18,567 bases of DNA, taken from Chloroflexia bacterium. GTDB taxonomy: Bacteria; Chloroflexota; Chloroflexia; Thermomicrobiales; CFX8. Position numbers and translations under genes: made by a program. The notes beneath the pieces are model-generated. The model saw only the letters and a program-made list of their open reading frames with translations. It was not told the origin of the DNA and did not search any database. Shown here in pieces: positions 7,834-14,161 of the stretch (position 1 is the stretch's first letter; every line of letters starts with the position of its first letter). The stretch lies in the NCBI GenBank assembly GCA_013696045.1, contig JACCZH010000093.1, forward strand, positions 1-18,567. Direction: 5' to 3'.

Positions 7834-7855
7834 TCACCCTGATAGCCTCGCATTG

Positions 7856-7889
7856 AAGAAATCCCTGGTCTAACGACCGGGGATTTCTT
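7856..7889 (+). terminator. strong intrinsic terminator after the GGTGAY secreted protein
   Basis: A 15-pair stem, AAGAAATCCCTGGTC (7856-7870) with GACCGGGGATTTCTT (7875-7889), has one T-G pair and a 4-nt TAAC loop. The right arm supplies TTTCTT. The symmetric A- and T-rich stem ends mean it could also act on the opposite strand. Confidence 0.85.
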
Positions 7890-8183
7890 GCCTACTCCCC
7901 GCAATGCCTAGATTCCACAACCGCAAGGTCCGTCATGCTGTGGCGATTTGCCTCCATTTGTCGAAACACTATCCTGCAACATTTCATGACAGATAGACAC
8001 ACACAGCGACCGTTCTCGGTTATACTGTCCATACTAGTGGGGTGGCTAAGTTGGACGGTCAGAGAGCGCTGGGTTCATGGTTCTCTGAAACTGGCGCGCG
8101 CCTGGTACAACAACCGCCGGGACGCGTGATAACCAACATTTGGAACAGATAGCTACCGTAAGTGTGGGGGAGGCGACAGCGCG
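7890..8183. other. spacer before the FHA gene; weak promoter and small-ORF candidates only
   Basis: With the terminator just before it, this makes about 350 nt between two genes. It holds a TATACT -10-like element at 8021-8026 without a good -35 at 16-18 nt. A possible 33-codon frame on the plus strand runs from TTG 8051 to TAG 8150-8152, with GGGGTGG upstream; its product starts LDGQRALGSWFSETG and I do not recognise it. An ATG frame at 7935-8129 lacks a ribosome site. Nothing here is firm. Confidence 0.3.
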
Positions 8184-8834
8184 ATGAGTGGGCAGGTCCT
8201 ACTGACGTTTATTGTGGTTCTGGCCGTTCTGGTGTGGTTAGCCGAGCTTGTCTGGCTATACAAAGTCGCGCAGGATCAACGCATCGATCCTATCCGCACT
8301 GTGTCCGGAGCAGCAATTTTCTTTGTGGCGGCGGCGCCCGTCGCGCGCATGTCTCCAAGCATCGTCGACCGGGTTGGCGGCGTTTGGGAATCGGTCTTCT
8401 CCAGCAGTCCCAGCCGCGGAAGCAATGCGCGGTCCCGGCAACCGTCATCAAGCCAGGCGCCAGCGAGGCTCCTGATCGACGGTAACCAGAAATCGCTCAC
8501 GATTCCGCGCATCCGGCTTGGGCGTTACCCGAACAATGAGATCGCAATCGACAACTCAACCGTGTCTGCCTACCACGCTGAAATGATCCAGCGCCCGGAT
8601 GGCCGGCACGAGATTGTCGATCTGGATTCGCGCAACGGCACCCGCGTGAATGGCGCCATCGTGCGCTCGCAGGTGCTGAAAGATGGCGATCTCGTCACCC
8701 TGGGCGGGGCCTCGATGCATTATCTTGCCCCCTCGATGTCCGACCCACAGGTTGCGCTCGCCGGCGCCGATCGCATGGATGAGCCTGTCGCCCAACAAGA
8801 TCACGATGTTGAGGTATATCGTCCGGAGCGCTGA
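8184..8834 (+). CDS. membrane-anchored FHA-domain protein
   Basis: A 216-residue product from ATG 8184, with a GGGGGAGG site about 10 nt upstream. Residues 5-27 are a strong membrane helix; a weaker hydrophobic stretch follows at about 41-53. A Ser/Arg-rich linker (72-93) leads to a forkhead-associated domain at about 95-182. Its conserved positions are IRLGRYPNNEIAI (Gly113, Arg114, Asn118), VSAYHAE (Ser128, His131), DLDSRNGTRVNG (Asn151 to Gly157) and LKDGDLVTLGG. FHA domains bind phosphothreonine peptides, so the protein is probably a cytoplasmic-side adaptor for Ser/Thr kinase signalling. No kinase or phosphatase is in the window, so its partner is unknown. The acidic tail (residues 183-216) is not conserved in anything I recognise. 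Confidence 0.9.
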   Translation: MSGQVLLTFIVVLAVLVWLAELVWLYKVAQDQRIDPIRTVSGAAIFFVAAAPVARMSPSIVDRVGGVWESVFSSSPSRGSNARSRQPSSSQAPARLLIDGNQKSLTIPRIRLGRYPNNEIAIDNSTVSAYHAEMIQRPDGRHEIVDLDSRNGTRVNGAIVRSQVLKDGDLVTLGGASMHYLAPSMSDPQVALAGADRMDEPVAQQDHDVEVYRPER

Positions 8835-8904
8835 TATTCTCCGTATTCACGGGAATCTGATGCTGTCCTCGGGCTCTTGCAAGCTTTGCGGTATCATTGG
8901 AACT

Positions 8905-9016
8905 CGAAGGGGAGTAGCCACGGAGTCGATGCTCCATGCCCATGGTCGTCATTACGAGCAACGTGCTCCGGCCCGGCACCCATAGCGATGGATACGTCGT
9001 GGGGGCGAGACCTTCG
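8905..9016 (+). promoter_or_regulatory. yybP-ykoY (manganese) riboswitch aptamer upstream of TerC
   Basis: The class hallmarks are present: CGAAGGGGAGTAGC at the 5' side and GGGGCGAGACCTTCG at the 3' side. CGAAGG (8905-8910) pairs with CCTTCG (9011-9016) to close P1. GGGGAGTAG and GCGAGACC are the conserved internal-loop strands that bind Mn2+ in this class. The middle (about 8920-9000) is variable and can form the side arms. It sits about 78 nt before the start of a TerC-family gene, the classic partner of this riboswitch (compare alx in E. coli). Recognition is from conserved primary sequence plus P1; I did not fold it by computation. Confidence 0.88.
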
Positions 9017-9038
9017 TAGCCGGTTCTGTACCGTCTAC

Positions 9039-9077
9039 GGGGGTCCCGCCCCCATTTGTATCCGTCCGGGTGGACGG
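9039..9077 (+). promoter_or_regulatory. probable expression platform between riboswitch and TerC start
   Basis: Two hairpins follow the aptamer. GGGGG (9039-9043) pairs with CCCCC (9049-9053) and is followed by ATTTGT, weakly terminator-like. CCGTCC (9062-9067) pairs with GGACGG (9072-9077) and ends a few nt before the AAAGGAG ribosome site at 9079-9085. Whether control acts on transcription or translation cannot be decided by reading; the poor U-tract slightly favours translation. Confidence 0.5.
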
Positions 9078-9093
9078 GAAAGGAGTACGCTTC

Positions 9094-10092
9094 GTGGCCG
9101 ATTCCATCGGTTCACCAGCGCTCTGGGTTGGGTTCACCATCCTGGTGCTGACCCTCTTGATCGCTGACCTCACCATCTTCCATCGCAAGCCACACGTTAT
9201 CGGCGTGAAAGAAGCCGGCTTCTGGGTGATCGGCTGGGTATCCATTGCCGCGCTATTCAATGCGGGGGTGTACTACTTCGCCGGCACCGAACGAGGACTC
9301 GAGTTCACAGCCGGATACCTCGTCGAACTGGCGCTCAGCGTTGATAACATGTTTGTGTTCGCGCTGATCTTTACCTATTTTGCAGTACCAAAGGAATTCC
9401 AGCACCGGGTGCTCTTCTGGGGCATCCTCGGCGCGCTTGTGATGCGCCTGGTCTTCATTCTCCTCGGCGCGACCCTGCTGGACCGCTTCCACTGGATCAT
9501 CTATGTCTTCGGTGCTTTCCTTATCGTCACGGGCATCAAGATCCTGCGCGAGAGCGACGTACACGTTGACCCGGAAGTAAGTACCGTGTTCCGGCTCTTC
9601 CGGCGCTTCGTGCCTATGACCAAGGACTATCACGGGCAGAACTTTACGATAGTCGAATCCGGAAAACGCCTCGCAACACCGCTGCTGGCGGTGCTGGTGC
9701 TGGTCGAAACGACTGACCTCGTCTTTGCGCTTGACTCGGTGCCAGCCATCTTCGCTATTACCAACGATCCGTTCATCGTCTACACGTCCAATGTCTTCGC
9801 GATTCTCGGATTGCGGTCGCTCTACTTCCTGCTGGCCGGCATCATGGACCTGTTCCGCTTTCTCAAGGTTGGCCTGGGCGCGGTGCTGATCTTTGTCGGT
9901 TTCAAGATGGCGCTCACCGACATCTATCACATTCCGATCGGGATCTCGCTTGGTGTAATTGTGCTGCTCATCGGCGGATCGGTCCTCCTTTCGGTACTGA
10001 TCAAAGAAGACATTATCCATGTCGAGGAACCGGAAGAGGCGGAGACAATCCAGCCTACCCCGGAGCGAAGTTCACGACATACAGATAACTGA
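9094..10092 (+). CDS. TerC/Alx-family integral membrane protein, probable Mn2+ exporter
   Basis: About 332 residues from GTG 9094, chosen because GGAAAGGAG lies 8 nt upstream. An in-frame GTG at 9070 falls inside the leader hairpin and would swallow that site. Eight to nine hydrophobic helices are visible. The two signature acidic segments of the TerC family are present, ELALSVDNMFVFALIF (about residues 78-93) and VETTDLVFALDSVPAIFAI (about 204-222). Their Asp and Asn residues lie in membrane helices and probably bind metal. A cytoplasmic loop (about 155-190) contains FRLFRRFVPMTKDYHG, as in Alx. The tail is charged (EEPEEAETIQPTPERS). Family members export Mn2+ or help load it into exported enzymes; tellurite resistance is a historical label. 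The manganese riboswitch upstream supports the metal role. Confidence 0.93.
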   Translation: MADSIGSPALWVGFTILVLTLLIADLTIFHRKPHVIGVKEAGFWVIGWVSIAALFNAGVYYFAGTERGLEFTAGYLVELALSVDNMFVFALIFTYFAVPKEFQHRVLFWGILGALVMRLVFILLGATLLDRFHWIIYVFGAFLIVTGIKILRESDVHVDPEVSTVFRLFRRFVPMTKDYHGQNFTIVESGKRLATPLLAVLVLVETTDLVFALDSVPAIFAITNDPFIVYTSNVFAILGLRSLYFLLAGIMDLFRFLKVGLGAVLIFVGFKMALTDIYHIPIGISLGVIVLLIGGSVLLSVLIKEDIIHVEEPEEAETIQPTPERSSRHTDN

Positions 10093-10133
10093 GATCTATT
10101 TTGCAGCGCCGGTTTTCTGGAGAGAGGCTTATC

Positions 10134-10580
10134 ATGCCCGATAAGGACGCAGACGTTATTCGAGACTGGTTCGTCACCTGGGCCAGCCAGGTGGCCGCCG
10201 TCGATTTCGTGTCGGCTCGCAAGCTGTTTCACCCAGATGTGATTGGGTTCGGCACTTTTATGGATGTCGTGCGCGGTCTTGACCATCTCGAAACACGGCA
10301 GTGGCGCTCGATCTGGCCGACCATTGAGGGGTTCCGGTTCCTGGTGGATCAGCTTGTCTCTGAGGTCTCCGAAGACGGCAAGCATGCCTACGGTATCGTG
10401 CCCTGGATATCGACCGGATTCCATGAGAGCGGCGAGCCCTACGACCGCCCTGGCAGGGCCACCGTCCTGTTTACCCGTCCCGGCACTGCTGCTCCATGGC
10501 TCGCGATCCACACTCACATCTCGCTCGCGCCGGGAACACCGCAAAAGTCGCATGGCAGCCGGCCTGAGAAGAAACCATAA
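10134..10580 (+). CDS. SnoaL/NTF2-like fold protein
   Basis: A 148-residue product from ATG 10134, with GGAGAGAGG about 7 nt upstream. An in-frame TTG at 10101 lacks a site. The pattern VIRDWFVTWASQVAAVDFVSA...FHPDVIGFGTFMDVVRGLDHLETRQW...WPTIEGFRF fits the SnoaL-like/DUF4440 group of small cone-shaped NTF2-fold proteins. These are often ligand-binding or calcium/calmodulin kinase II association-type domains. A TVLFTRPGTAAPWLAIHTHIS strand near the C-terminus completes the sheet. No catalytic residues can be named. It follows TerC by 41 nt on the same strand and may be cotranscribed under the riboswitch, though a functional link is not evident. It converges on the lipoprotein gene at 10638. 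Confidence 0.8.
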   Translation: MPDKDADVIRDWFVTWASQVAAVDFVSARKLFHPDVIGFGTFMDVVRGLDHLETRQWRSIWPTIEGFRFLVDQLVSEVSEDGKHAYGIVPWISTGFHESGEPYDRPGRATVLFTRPGTAAPWLAIHTHISLAPGTPQKSHGSRPEKKP

Positions 10581-10637
10581 ACTGACTACGCTGTGTACAA
10601 GACCAAGATCTCGGGAGAGGCGGCGGAGAGCCTATTC

Positions 10638-11108
10638 CTAGCGCAAGAACTCCACCCGGTTCACCCAGTAGCGGTTGTCTACGCGGGTCATCGTGAGATC
10701 AAGGTAGACGGCCGTCTTGTCGCCAGGCGGCGTCACCTGGCAGCCGTCGAACGCGTAGCGTGCCGTTACTCCACCACCCTGGTCCGGCATGCCGCCTTCA
10801 ATCTGAAGTAATGAACAATTGCGGCTGATCTCGGTGTCGTCTAACAACGCTCGCCACGACTCGCGCAGATCGGGATGCACTTCTTCAAGCGCGCGGTCGA
10901 TGTCGTCCCTAAAAAACCAGCTCAACAGAAAATCGTCAGCCACATTAAAGGCCTCAACCGAGTCTGAATTGTCCAGAGGCAGACCAATATCGGCAGGCCG
11001 TGTAATCTGACCACGCGACTCACTGGCCCCGTTTGCATCACCCATGCAGCCAGTCAATCCCAACAACATAAGCGTGCCAACCATTGCCCACCTTATGGAT
11101 GGCGGCAT
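10638..11108 (-). CDS. putative lipoprotein with a possible NTF2-like domain
   Basis: A 156-residue product from ATG 11108. MPPSIRWAMVGTLMLLGLTGC is a type II signal peptide with a clean lipobox, LTGC (Cys21). A later in-frame ATG at 11084 has a better ribosome site (AAGGTGG) but would remove the positively charged signal N-terminus. The mature part has AFNVADDFLLSWFFRDDIDRA, HPDLRESWRALL, two cysteines (RNCSLL, DGCQVT) that could pair, and a final strand (YWVNRVEFL). The helix-helix-sheet order resembles small NTF2-like or DUF4878 lipoproteins; this is inference. It is the last gene of a three-gene minus-strand set, 49 nt after the stop of the previous gene. Confidence 0.75.
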   Translation of the reverse strand: MPPSIRWAMVGTLMLLGLTGCMGDANGASESRGQITRPADIGLPLDNSDSVEAFNVADDFLLSWFFRDDIDRALEEVHPDLRESWRALLDDTEISRNCSLLQIEGGMPDQGGGVTARYAFDGCQVTPPGDKTAVYLDLTMTRVDNRYWVNRVEFLR

Positions 11109-11157
11109 GGATCAAACTCACACTGAACTGAAACGACTGCCATCACCAACTCCCGAT

Positions 11158-11757
11158 CTACGTTCCACCGGTGGGCTGCACCAGTTGATGTTCGCGCGTG
11201 TACAGCCCTTCCTGAGGGAAGACCCGCTCGACAGACCGCACCAGCTCCTCCCAGGAATCGCCCTCCCTGGCCCGCACATCGTCCGCCGGTGGGGCGAAGG
11301 TGAGATGGCAGCCTACCCGGTCAAAACGCTGGGTCACACTCAGGCCCGCACCGGGGCCAAAGTCAATCCGCAAGGTGGTGTCATCCTCGGTAACGGTGAC
11401 GTCGTCGCGGCCTTCATAGCGACTGGCCATGTCGTGGACGGTCTCTTCCCACTCAGGATACATGGGCCGGCCGTGGAGGGTTTCAGAGAAGCCAACCGTG
11501 GTGCCGTTCGGGGAGATCAGCGTTGAACTGCCCCCACGCCAGGTCCAGCCTTCCATCAACGGCACGGCACAGCGTTCGCCGCCGGTGCGGACCCGCTGGA
11601 CACCATCACCGAGGGAGGGCGCCTCTTCAATGCCGCTATCGCCAAACGCGCTAATCGCCGCTGCCGTCGCCCATGTCACGGCGATGACCCCAAGCACGAT
11701 AAACACACCTCGAAACCGGTGGATGAATGCTGGCACTGTCCGACGTTCCGGACTCAT
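11158..11757 (-). CDS. single-span membrane-anchored protein, PsbP-like extracytoplasmic domain suspected
   Basis: A 199-residue product from ATG 11757, chosen for its GGGAG site 8 nt upstream. A longer reading from 11823 would overlap the upstream gene and has no site. A basic N-terminus (MSPERRTVPAFIHRFRG) precedes one helix at about residues 17-39. The external domain has PLMEGWTWRGGSSTLISPNGTTVGFS, then EWEETVHDMASRYEG, DDTTLRIDFGPG and SWEELVRSVERVF, with two cysteines. The order PxxW, S-x-L-x-S-P-x-G and the later amphipathic helices recalls PsbP or DUF1795-type folds, at low confidence. It is the middle gene of a set, 43 nt after the preceding stop. Confidence 0.75.
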   Translation of the reverse strand: MSPERRTVPAFIHRFRGVFIVLGVIAVTWATAAAISAFGDSGIEEAPSLGDGVQRVRTGGERCAVPLMEGWTWRGGSSTLISPNGTTVGFSETLHGRPMYPEWEETVHDMASRYEGRDDVTVTEDDTTLRIDFGPGAGLSVTQRFDRVGCHLTFAPPADDVRAREGDSWEELVRSVERVFPQEGLYTREHQLVQPTGGT

Positions 11758-11800
11758 GATTGCTACTCCCTTATGCCAATTGTTACATGCTGCTGTATTT

Positions 11801-12586
11801 TCATCCGCGTTCAACCGCGCCAACCACCCAGCGCAAACCAGTGTTTAACACCAGATCAAAGCGTCGCATCTGGACCATATGCTCTCCCAGCGCAACGATC
11901 TCATCCAGGGGGTAGTCGACCAGCTCTTTCGCGACCGAGCGAACACCGGGCTCCCTGAGATAGCTCACCGCCGCGCCGTGAAAAGCGGAGTGATCCTCAA
12001 TCGAGCGCAATGCCTCATAGCCCCAGGACAGCTTCTCCTCCTCGCTGGAGGCCAGCCCTGGATACGGCGGACCTTCCGCCACAAATTGAAACAGGAACAG
12101 CATCAGCGTCCGTATCCAGGAACGATAGAGCTGGTGATCTCCGAGCGGGGTGTCCTCGGCCGCGTACAACCCATCCTCAAGCGCCTGCCTGATCGGAGGT
12201 TCGACATCCGGCCCGCTGGCTACACCACGATGCTCGGACTTCATCCGCGACCAGGCCAGATCGTCAGACAAAGCTCCGGACGCCCGCACAAAGCGGAAGA
12301 TATCCGCCAGTCCATCGCGGTAAAGCTCGATACTGGCCAGTCCGATCAGTTCGTCGCTGATGCCGCGCGCTTTCAACTCTTCCCAATGCTCTTCAAAGCA
12401 CACGGCCTGCAGGTGCTGAATCACGTCATCCAGCGTCGCGACAAATGCGCGAATCCACTCGTCGCTCTCACGCATCAGCCAGCTACGCAGAACGCCTTCA
12501 TCAGTGCCATTGGTTGGTTCCAAACACATCTCCCGTCTCACTACCTTTGCAAGTATGGAACGAACAGCGTCAGAATGCCGAGCCAT
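11801..12586 (-). CDS. hypothetical soluble protein, mostly helical
   Basis: A 261-residue product if started at ATG 12586, which has no good ribosome site. A TATAGC element immediately before it would make the message nearly leaderless. An in-frame ATG at 12529 (MCLEPTNGTDEG) is an alternative; it has AAAGGTAGTGAG upstream at long spacing. There is no signal peptide or membrane helix, although TLMLFLFQFV forms a short hydrophobic patch. Composition is acidic and helix-forming (EEHWEELKARGISDELIGLA; SSEEEKLSWGYEALRSIEDH). I recognise no family. It is the first gene of the minus-strand trio with the membrane protein and lipoprotein, and diverges from a GNAT gene across a hairpin repeat. Confidence 0.72.
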   Translation of the reverse strand: MARHSDAVRSILAKVVRREMCLEPTNGTDEGVLRSWLMRESDEWIRAFVATLDDVIQHLQAVCFEEHWEELKARGISDELIGLASIELYRDGLADIFRFVRASGALSDDLAWSRMKSEHRGVASGPDVEPPIRQALEDGLYAAEDTPLGDHQLYRSWIRTLMLFLFQFVAEGPPYPGLASSEEEKLSWGYEALRSIEDHSAFHGAAVSYLREPGVRSVAKELVDYPLDEIVALGEHMVQMRRFDLVLNTGLRWVVGAVERG

Positions 12587-12605
12587 GAGGCTATACTGTT
12601 GTGCT

Positions 12606-12683
12606 TGTCAGCCCGAGGAACGAGGGATCCGCATCCCTTCGGTCCGGCCTAGAAGAACGGATCCCTCGTTCCTCGGGATGACA
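12606..12683. repeat. long hairpin-forming inverted repeat, REP/MITE-like
   Basis: Arms 12606-12631 and 12658-12683 are complementary over 26 nt with a single mismatch (12611 against 12678). The inner 20 nt are perfect. The outer end is TGTCA/TGACA and the core is GAGGAACGAGGGATCCG. A 26-nt loop separates them. It fills the 140-nt spacer between divergent genes. Its sequence resembles dispersed GAGGAACGAGGGATC repeats I recall from Chloroflexota and some other genomes. No second copy is present in this window. Confidence 0.88.
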
Positions 12684-12726
12684 GATCACCAGCGTTGTCT
12701 CCGTGTGCGTAGCAAGACAGAAGCCA

Positions 12727-13524
12727 ATGACTACAGATCTCATCAAACGGGTGGACCGGGTGGAAGACGCGTCGTTCAGGTCACTGTATACCGCTGGCGA
12801 GCCATGGGGCACTGGCTGGCATGAGCAAGATGGAGTGACGGCGGTATGGGCCGGTCAGGATGACGACCCCAGCTTTTCCTGCGTTCTCAATCTCGCCGCG
12901 TCTCCCGATCCTGAGCGAACATTGCTCTCGATGGAACAGGTTGTCCGGGCGCATGGCGGGCTGGTGCTTGGGGTTGACACACATCCAGACCTTGAGAATT
13001 GGGCAACTGAAAAGCGCCTCAAGCGACTGGGCTTCGAGCGTGATTGTCAAGAGTGCATCTGGGCCAGGGAACTGGCGGGCGCTATAGAGCAGCGGACACT
13101 ATCGCCCGGATTAACCGTTGAACGCGCTCAAGCATCACAGAGAGAAGTCTTTGCCCGGGTGCTGAACGCAGGCTGGAACCTTCCGCTGGAAGCCGCCCGT
13201 GGGTATATCTTCGCCGCCACCATTGGCATGGGGAACTGGTTTCATTATCTGGCCTATGTTGATGAATCGCCGGCCGGCGTGTCAGTGATGTTTGTGCATG
13301 ATTGCGTCGCTGACTGCTTTTTGAGCGCGACGCTGCCAGAATACCGGGGGCGTGGAATACAGACGGCGCTGATTGAGCGCCGTCTGGTTGACGGGCTGGT
13401 GGTCCGTTGTGACCTTGCAACGTCGCAGACCGTGGTCACAAATGCATCGCCCCGTAACATGGCTCGCCAGGGATTTACGCCGCTGTATCGACGCTGGATC
13501 TACGGCAAACGGCTGCGTGTGTGA
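12727..13524 (+). CDS. GNAT-family N-acetyltransferase
   Basis: About 265 residues from ATG 12727; an in-frame GTG at 12703 is possible and neither has a strong site. The C-terminal half is a GNAT domain. It has a strand pair with AGVSVMFVHDCVADCFLSAT, then acetyl-CoA pyrophosphate-binding motif A, LPEYRGRGIQTALIERRL (RGRGIQ at about 207-212). After that come the motif B-like TNASPRNMARQGF (about 239-250) and LYRRWIYGK. The N-terminal half, with HGGLVLGVDTHPDLENW and LKRLGFERDCQECIWAREL, looks like a second, degenerate acetyltransferase-like domain, a common tandem-GNAT layout. The substrate is unknown. The gene ends 15 nt from the stop of the convergent XRE gene. Confidence 0.85.
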   Translation: MTTDLIKRVDRVEDASFRSLYTAGEPWGTGWHEQDGVTAVWAGQDDDPSFSCVLNLAASPDPERTLLSMEQVVRAHGGLVLGVDTHPDLENWATEKRLKRLGFERDCQECIWARELAGAIEQRTLSPGLTVERAQASQREVFARVLNAGWNLPLEAARGYIFAATIGMGNWFHYLAYVDESPAGVSVMFVHDCVADCFLSATLPEYRGRGIQTALIERRLVDGLVVRCDLATSQTVVTNASPRNMARQGFTPLYRRWIYGKRLRV

Positions 13525-13539
13525 GAAAAGCCGCCGTGT

Positions 13540-13806
13540 CTAGTCCGGGGTTTGTGACGCGATGAGGAGATCGTTTAACGAAACATCGAGCTGTGCCGCG
13601 AGCGCAGCCGCAACGGTGAATGATGGCTCTGCCTGGCCACGTTCGAGACGCGACAGGTGGCTTGCTGAAATGCCGGCCGCCCGCGAGAGCTGATCCAGCG
13701 TCATTCCGCGTTCCAATCGCAATTCTCGGATCCGTAGCCCGATTGGAAACCCCGGCTTTCGTCCAGGGTCAGACACACTTACCCTCCTTTTTACGTCCGT
13801 TGTCAT
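13540..13806 (-). CDS. small XRE-family helix-turn-helix regulator
   Basis: About 88 residues from ATG 13806, preferred because AAGGATGGA lies 6-7 nt upstream. The in-frame ATG at 13815 abuts that site. Residues of about 24-80 are a lambda-repressor/Cro-type domain: IGLRIRELRLERGMTLDQLS, AAGISASHLSRLERGQAEPS (recognition helix SASHLSRLER) and AAALAAQLDVSLNDLL. There is no cupin or other sensor domain, so it is a bare DNA-binding protein. It diverges from sucA across about 355 nt and converges on the GNAT gene. A TTGACA at 13867-13862 lies upstream, but the nearest good -10 (TATAGA) is only 14 nt away, so the promoter is uncertain. Confidence 0.87.
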   Translation of the reverse strand: MTTDVKRRVSVSDPGRKPGFPIGLRIRELRLERGMTLDQLSRAAGISASHLSRLERGQAEPSFTVAAALAAQLDVSLNDLLIASQTPD

Positions 13807-13815
13807 GTGTTCCAT

Positions 13816-14161
13816 CCTTATGTGAGATCGTCATTCAACTCTCTATATCTACCTTAACGTATGTCAAGACCCGAAAGCGTAGAGCGCTTCCGCGGTATAC
13901 GTCGCCTACTTTCGGTACGTAGCCCATCGGGAAAAGGATCATTCCGCCACTTGGCGCAAGCTGTATGCATCAGGTGGAACGGCGCTTCCAGAGTGTAATC
14001 TTCACGCAAAAAGAGGAATCCGGAACACTTGCGTGTACAATATGGACCACTCTCTCCTGAGCACTTCGTGGTCAGGTTACGAGCTTGTACTCTCCCGCCG
14101 ACGTGCCGGGCGCCATGCAAGCAGAAGGTCTGCGTTAACGCATGGTGGTGACCCGAGACGA
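13816..14161. other. divergent intergenic region between XRE regulator and sucA
   Basis: No gene is supported here. It holds an imperfect hairpin: CCGAAAG (13871-13877) pairs with CTTTCGG (13909-13915), extended by TAG/CTA with a 2-nt bulge. The minus-strand TTGACA abuts it, and on the plus strand a TACAAT -10-like element lies near 14036 without a clear -35. This spacer should contain the sucAB promoter and could hold an operator for the regulator. Confidence 0.4.

Noticed and set aside
7935..8129. 64-codon plus-strand ATG frame after the terminator at 7856
   Set aside because: It has no ribosome site and an Arg/Trp-rich product, and it spans the TATACT promoter-like element.
9253..10020. 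255-codon minus-strand frame
   Set aside because: It is the antisense shadow of TerC; its extreme Asp/Glu/His/Gln content mirrors hydrophobic codons on the other strand.
10581..10637. Terminator between the convergent NTF2-like and lipoprotein genes
   Set aside because: I looked for a GC stem with a T-run on either strand and found none convincing.
12606..12683. CRISPR repeat
   Set aside because: There is one inverted pair only, with no direct repeat series, spacers or cas genes nearby.
14033..14161. 43-codon N-terminal extension of sucA
   Set aside because: The residues are Arg/Ser-rich and unlike the family N-terminus; homologous sequence begins near MADNLVFHGPNAG.
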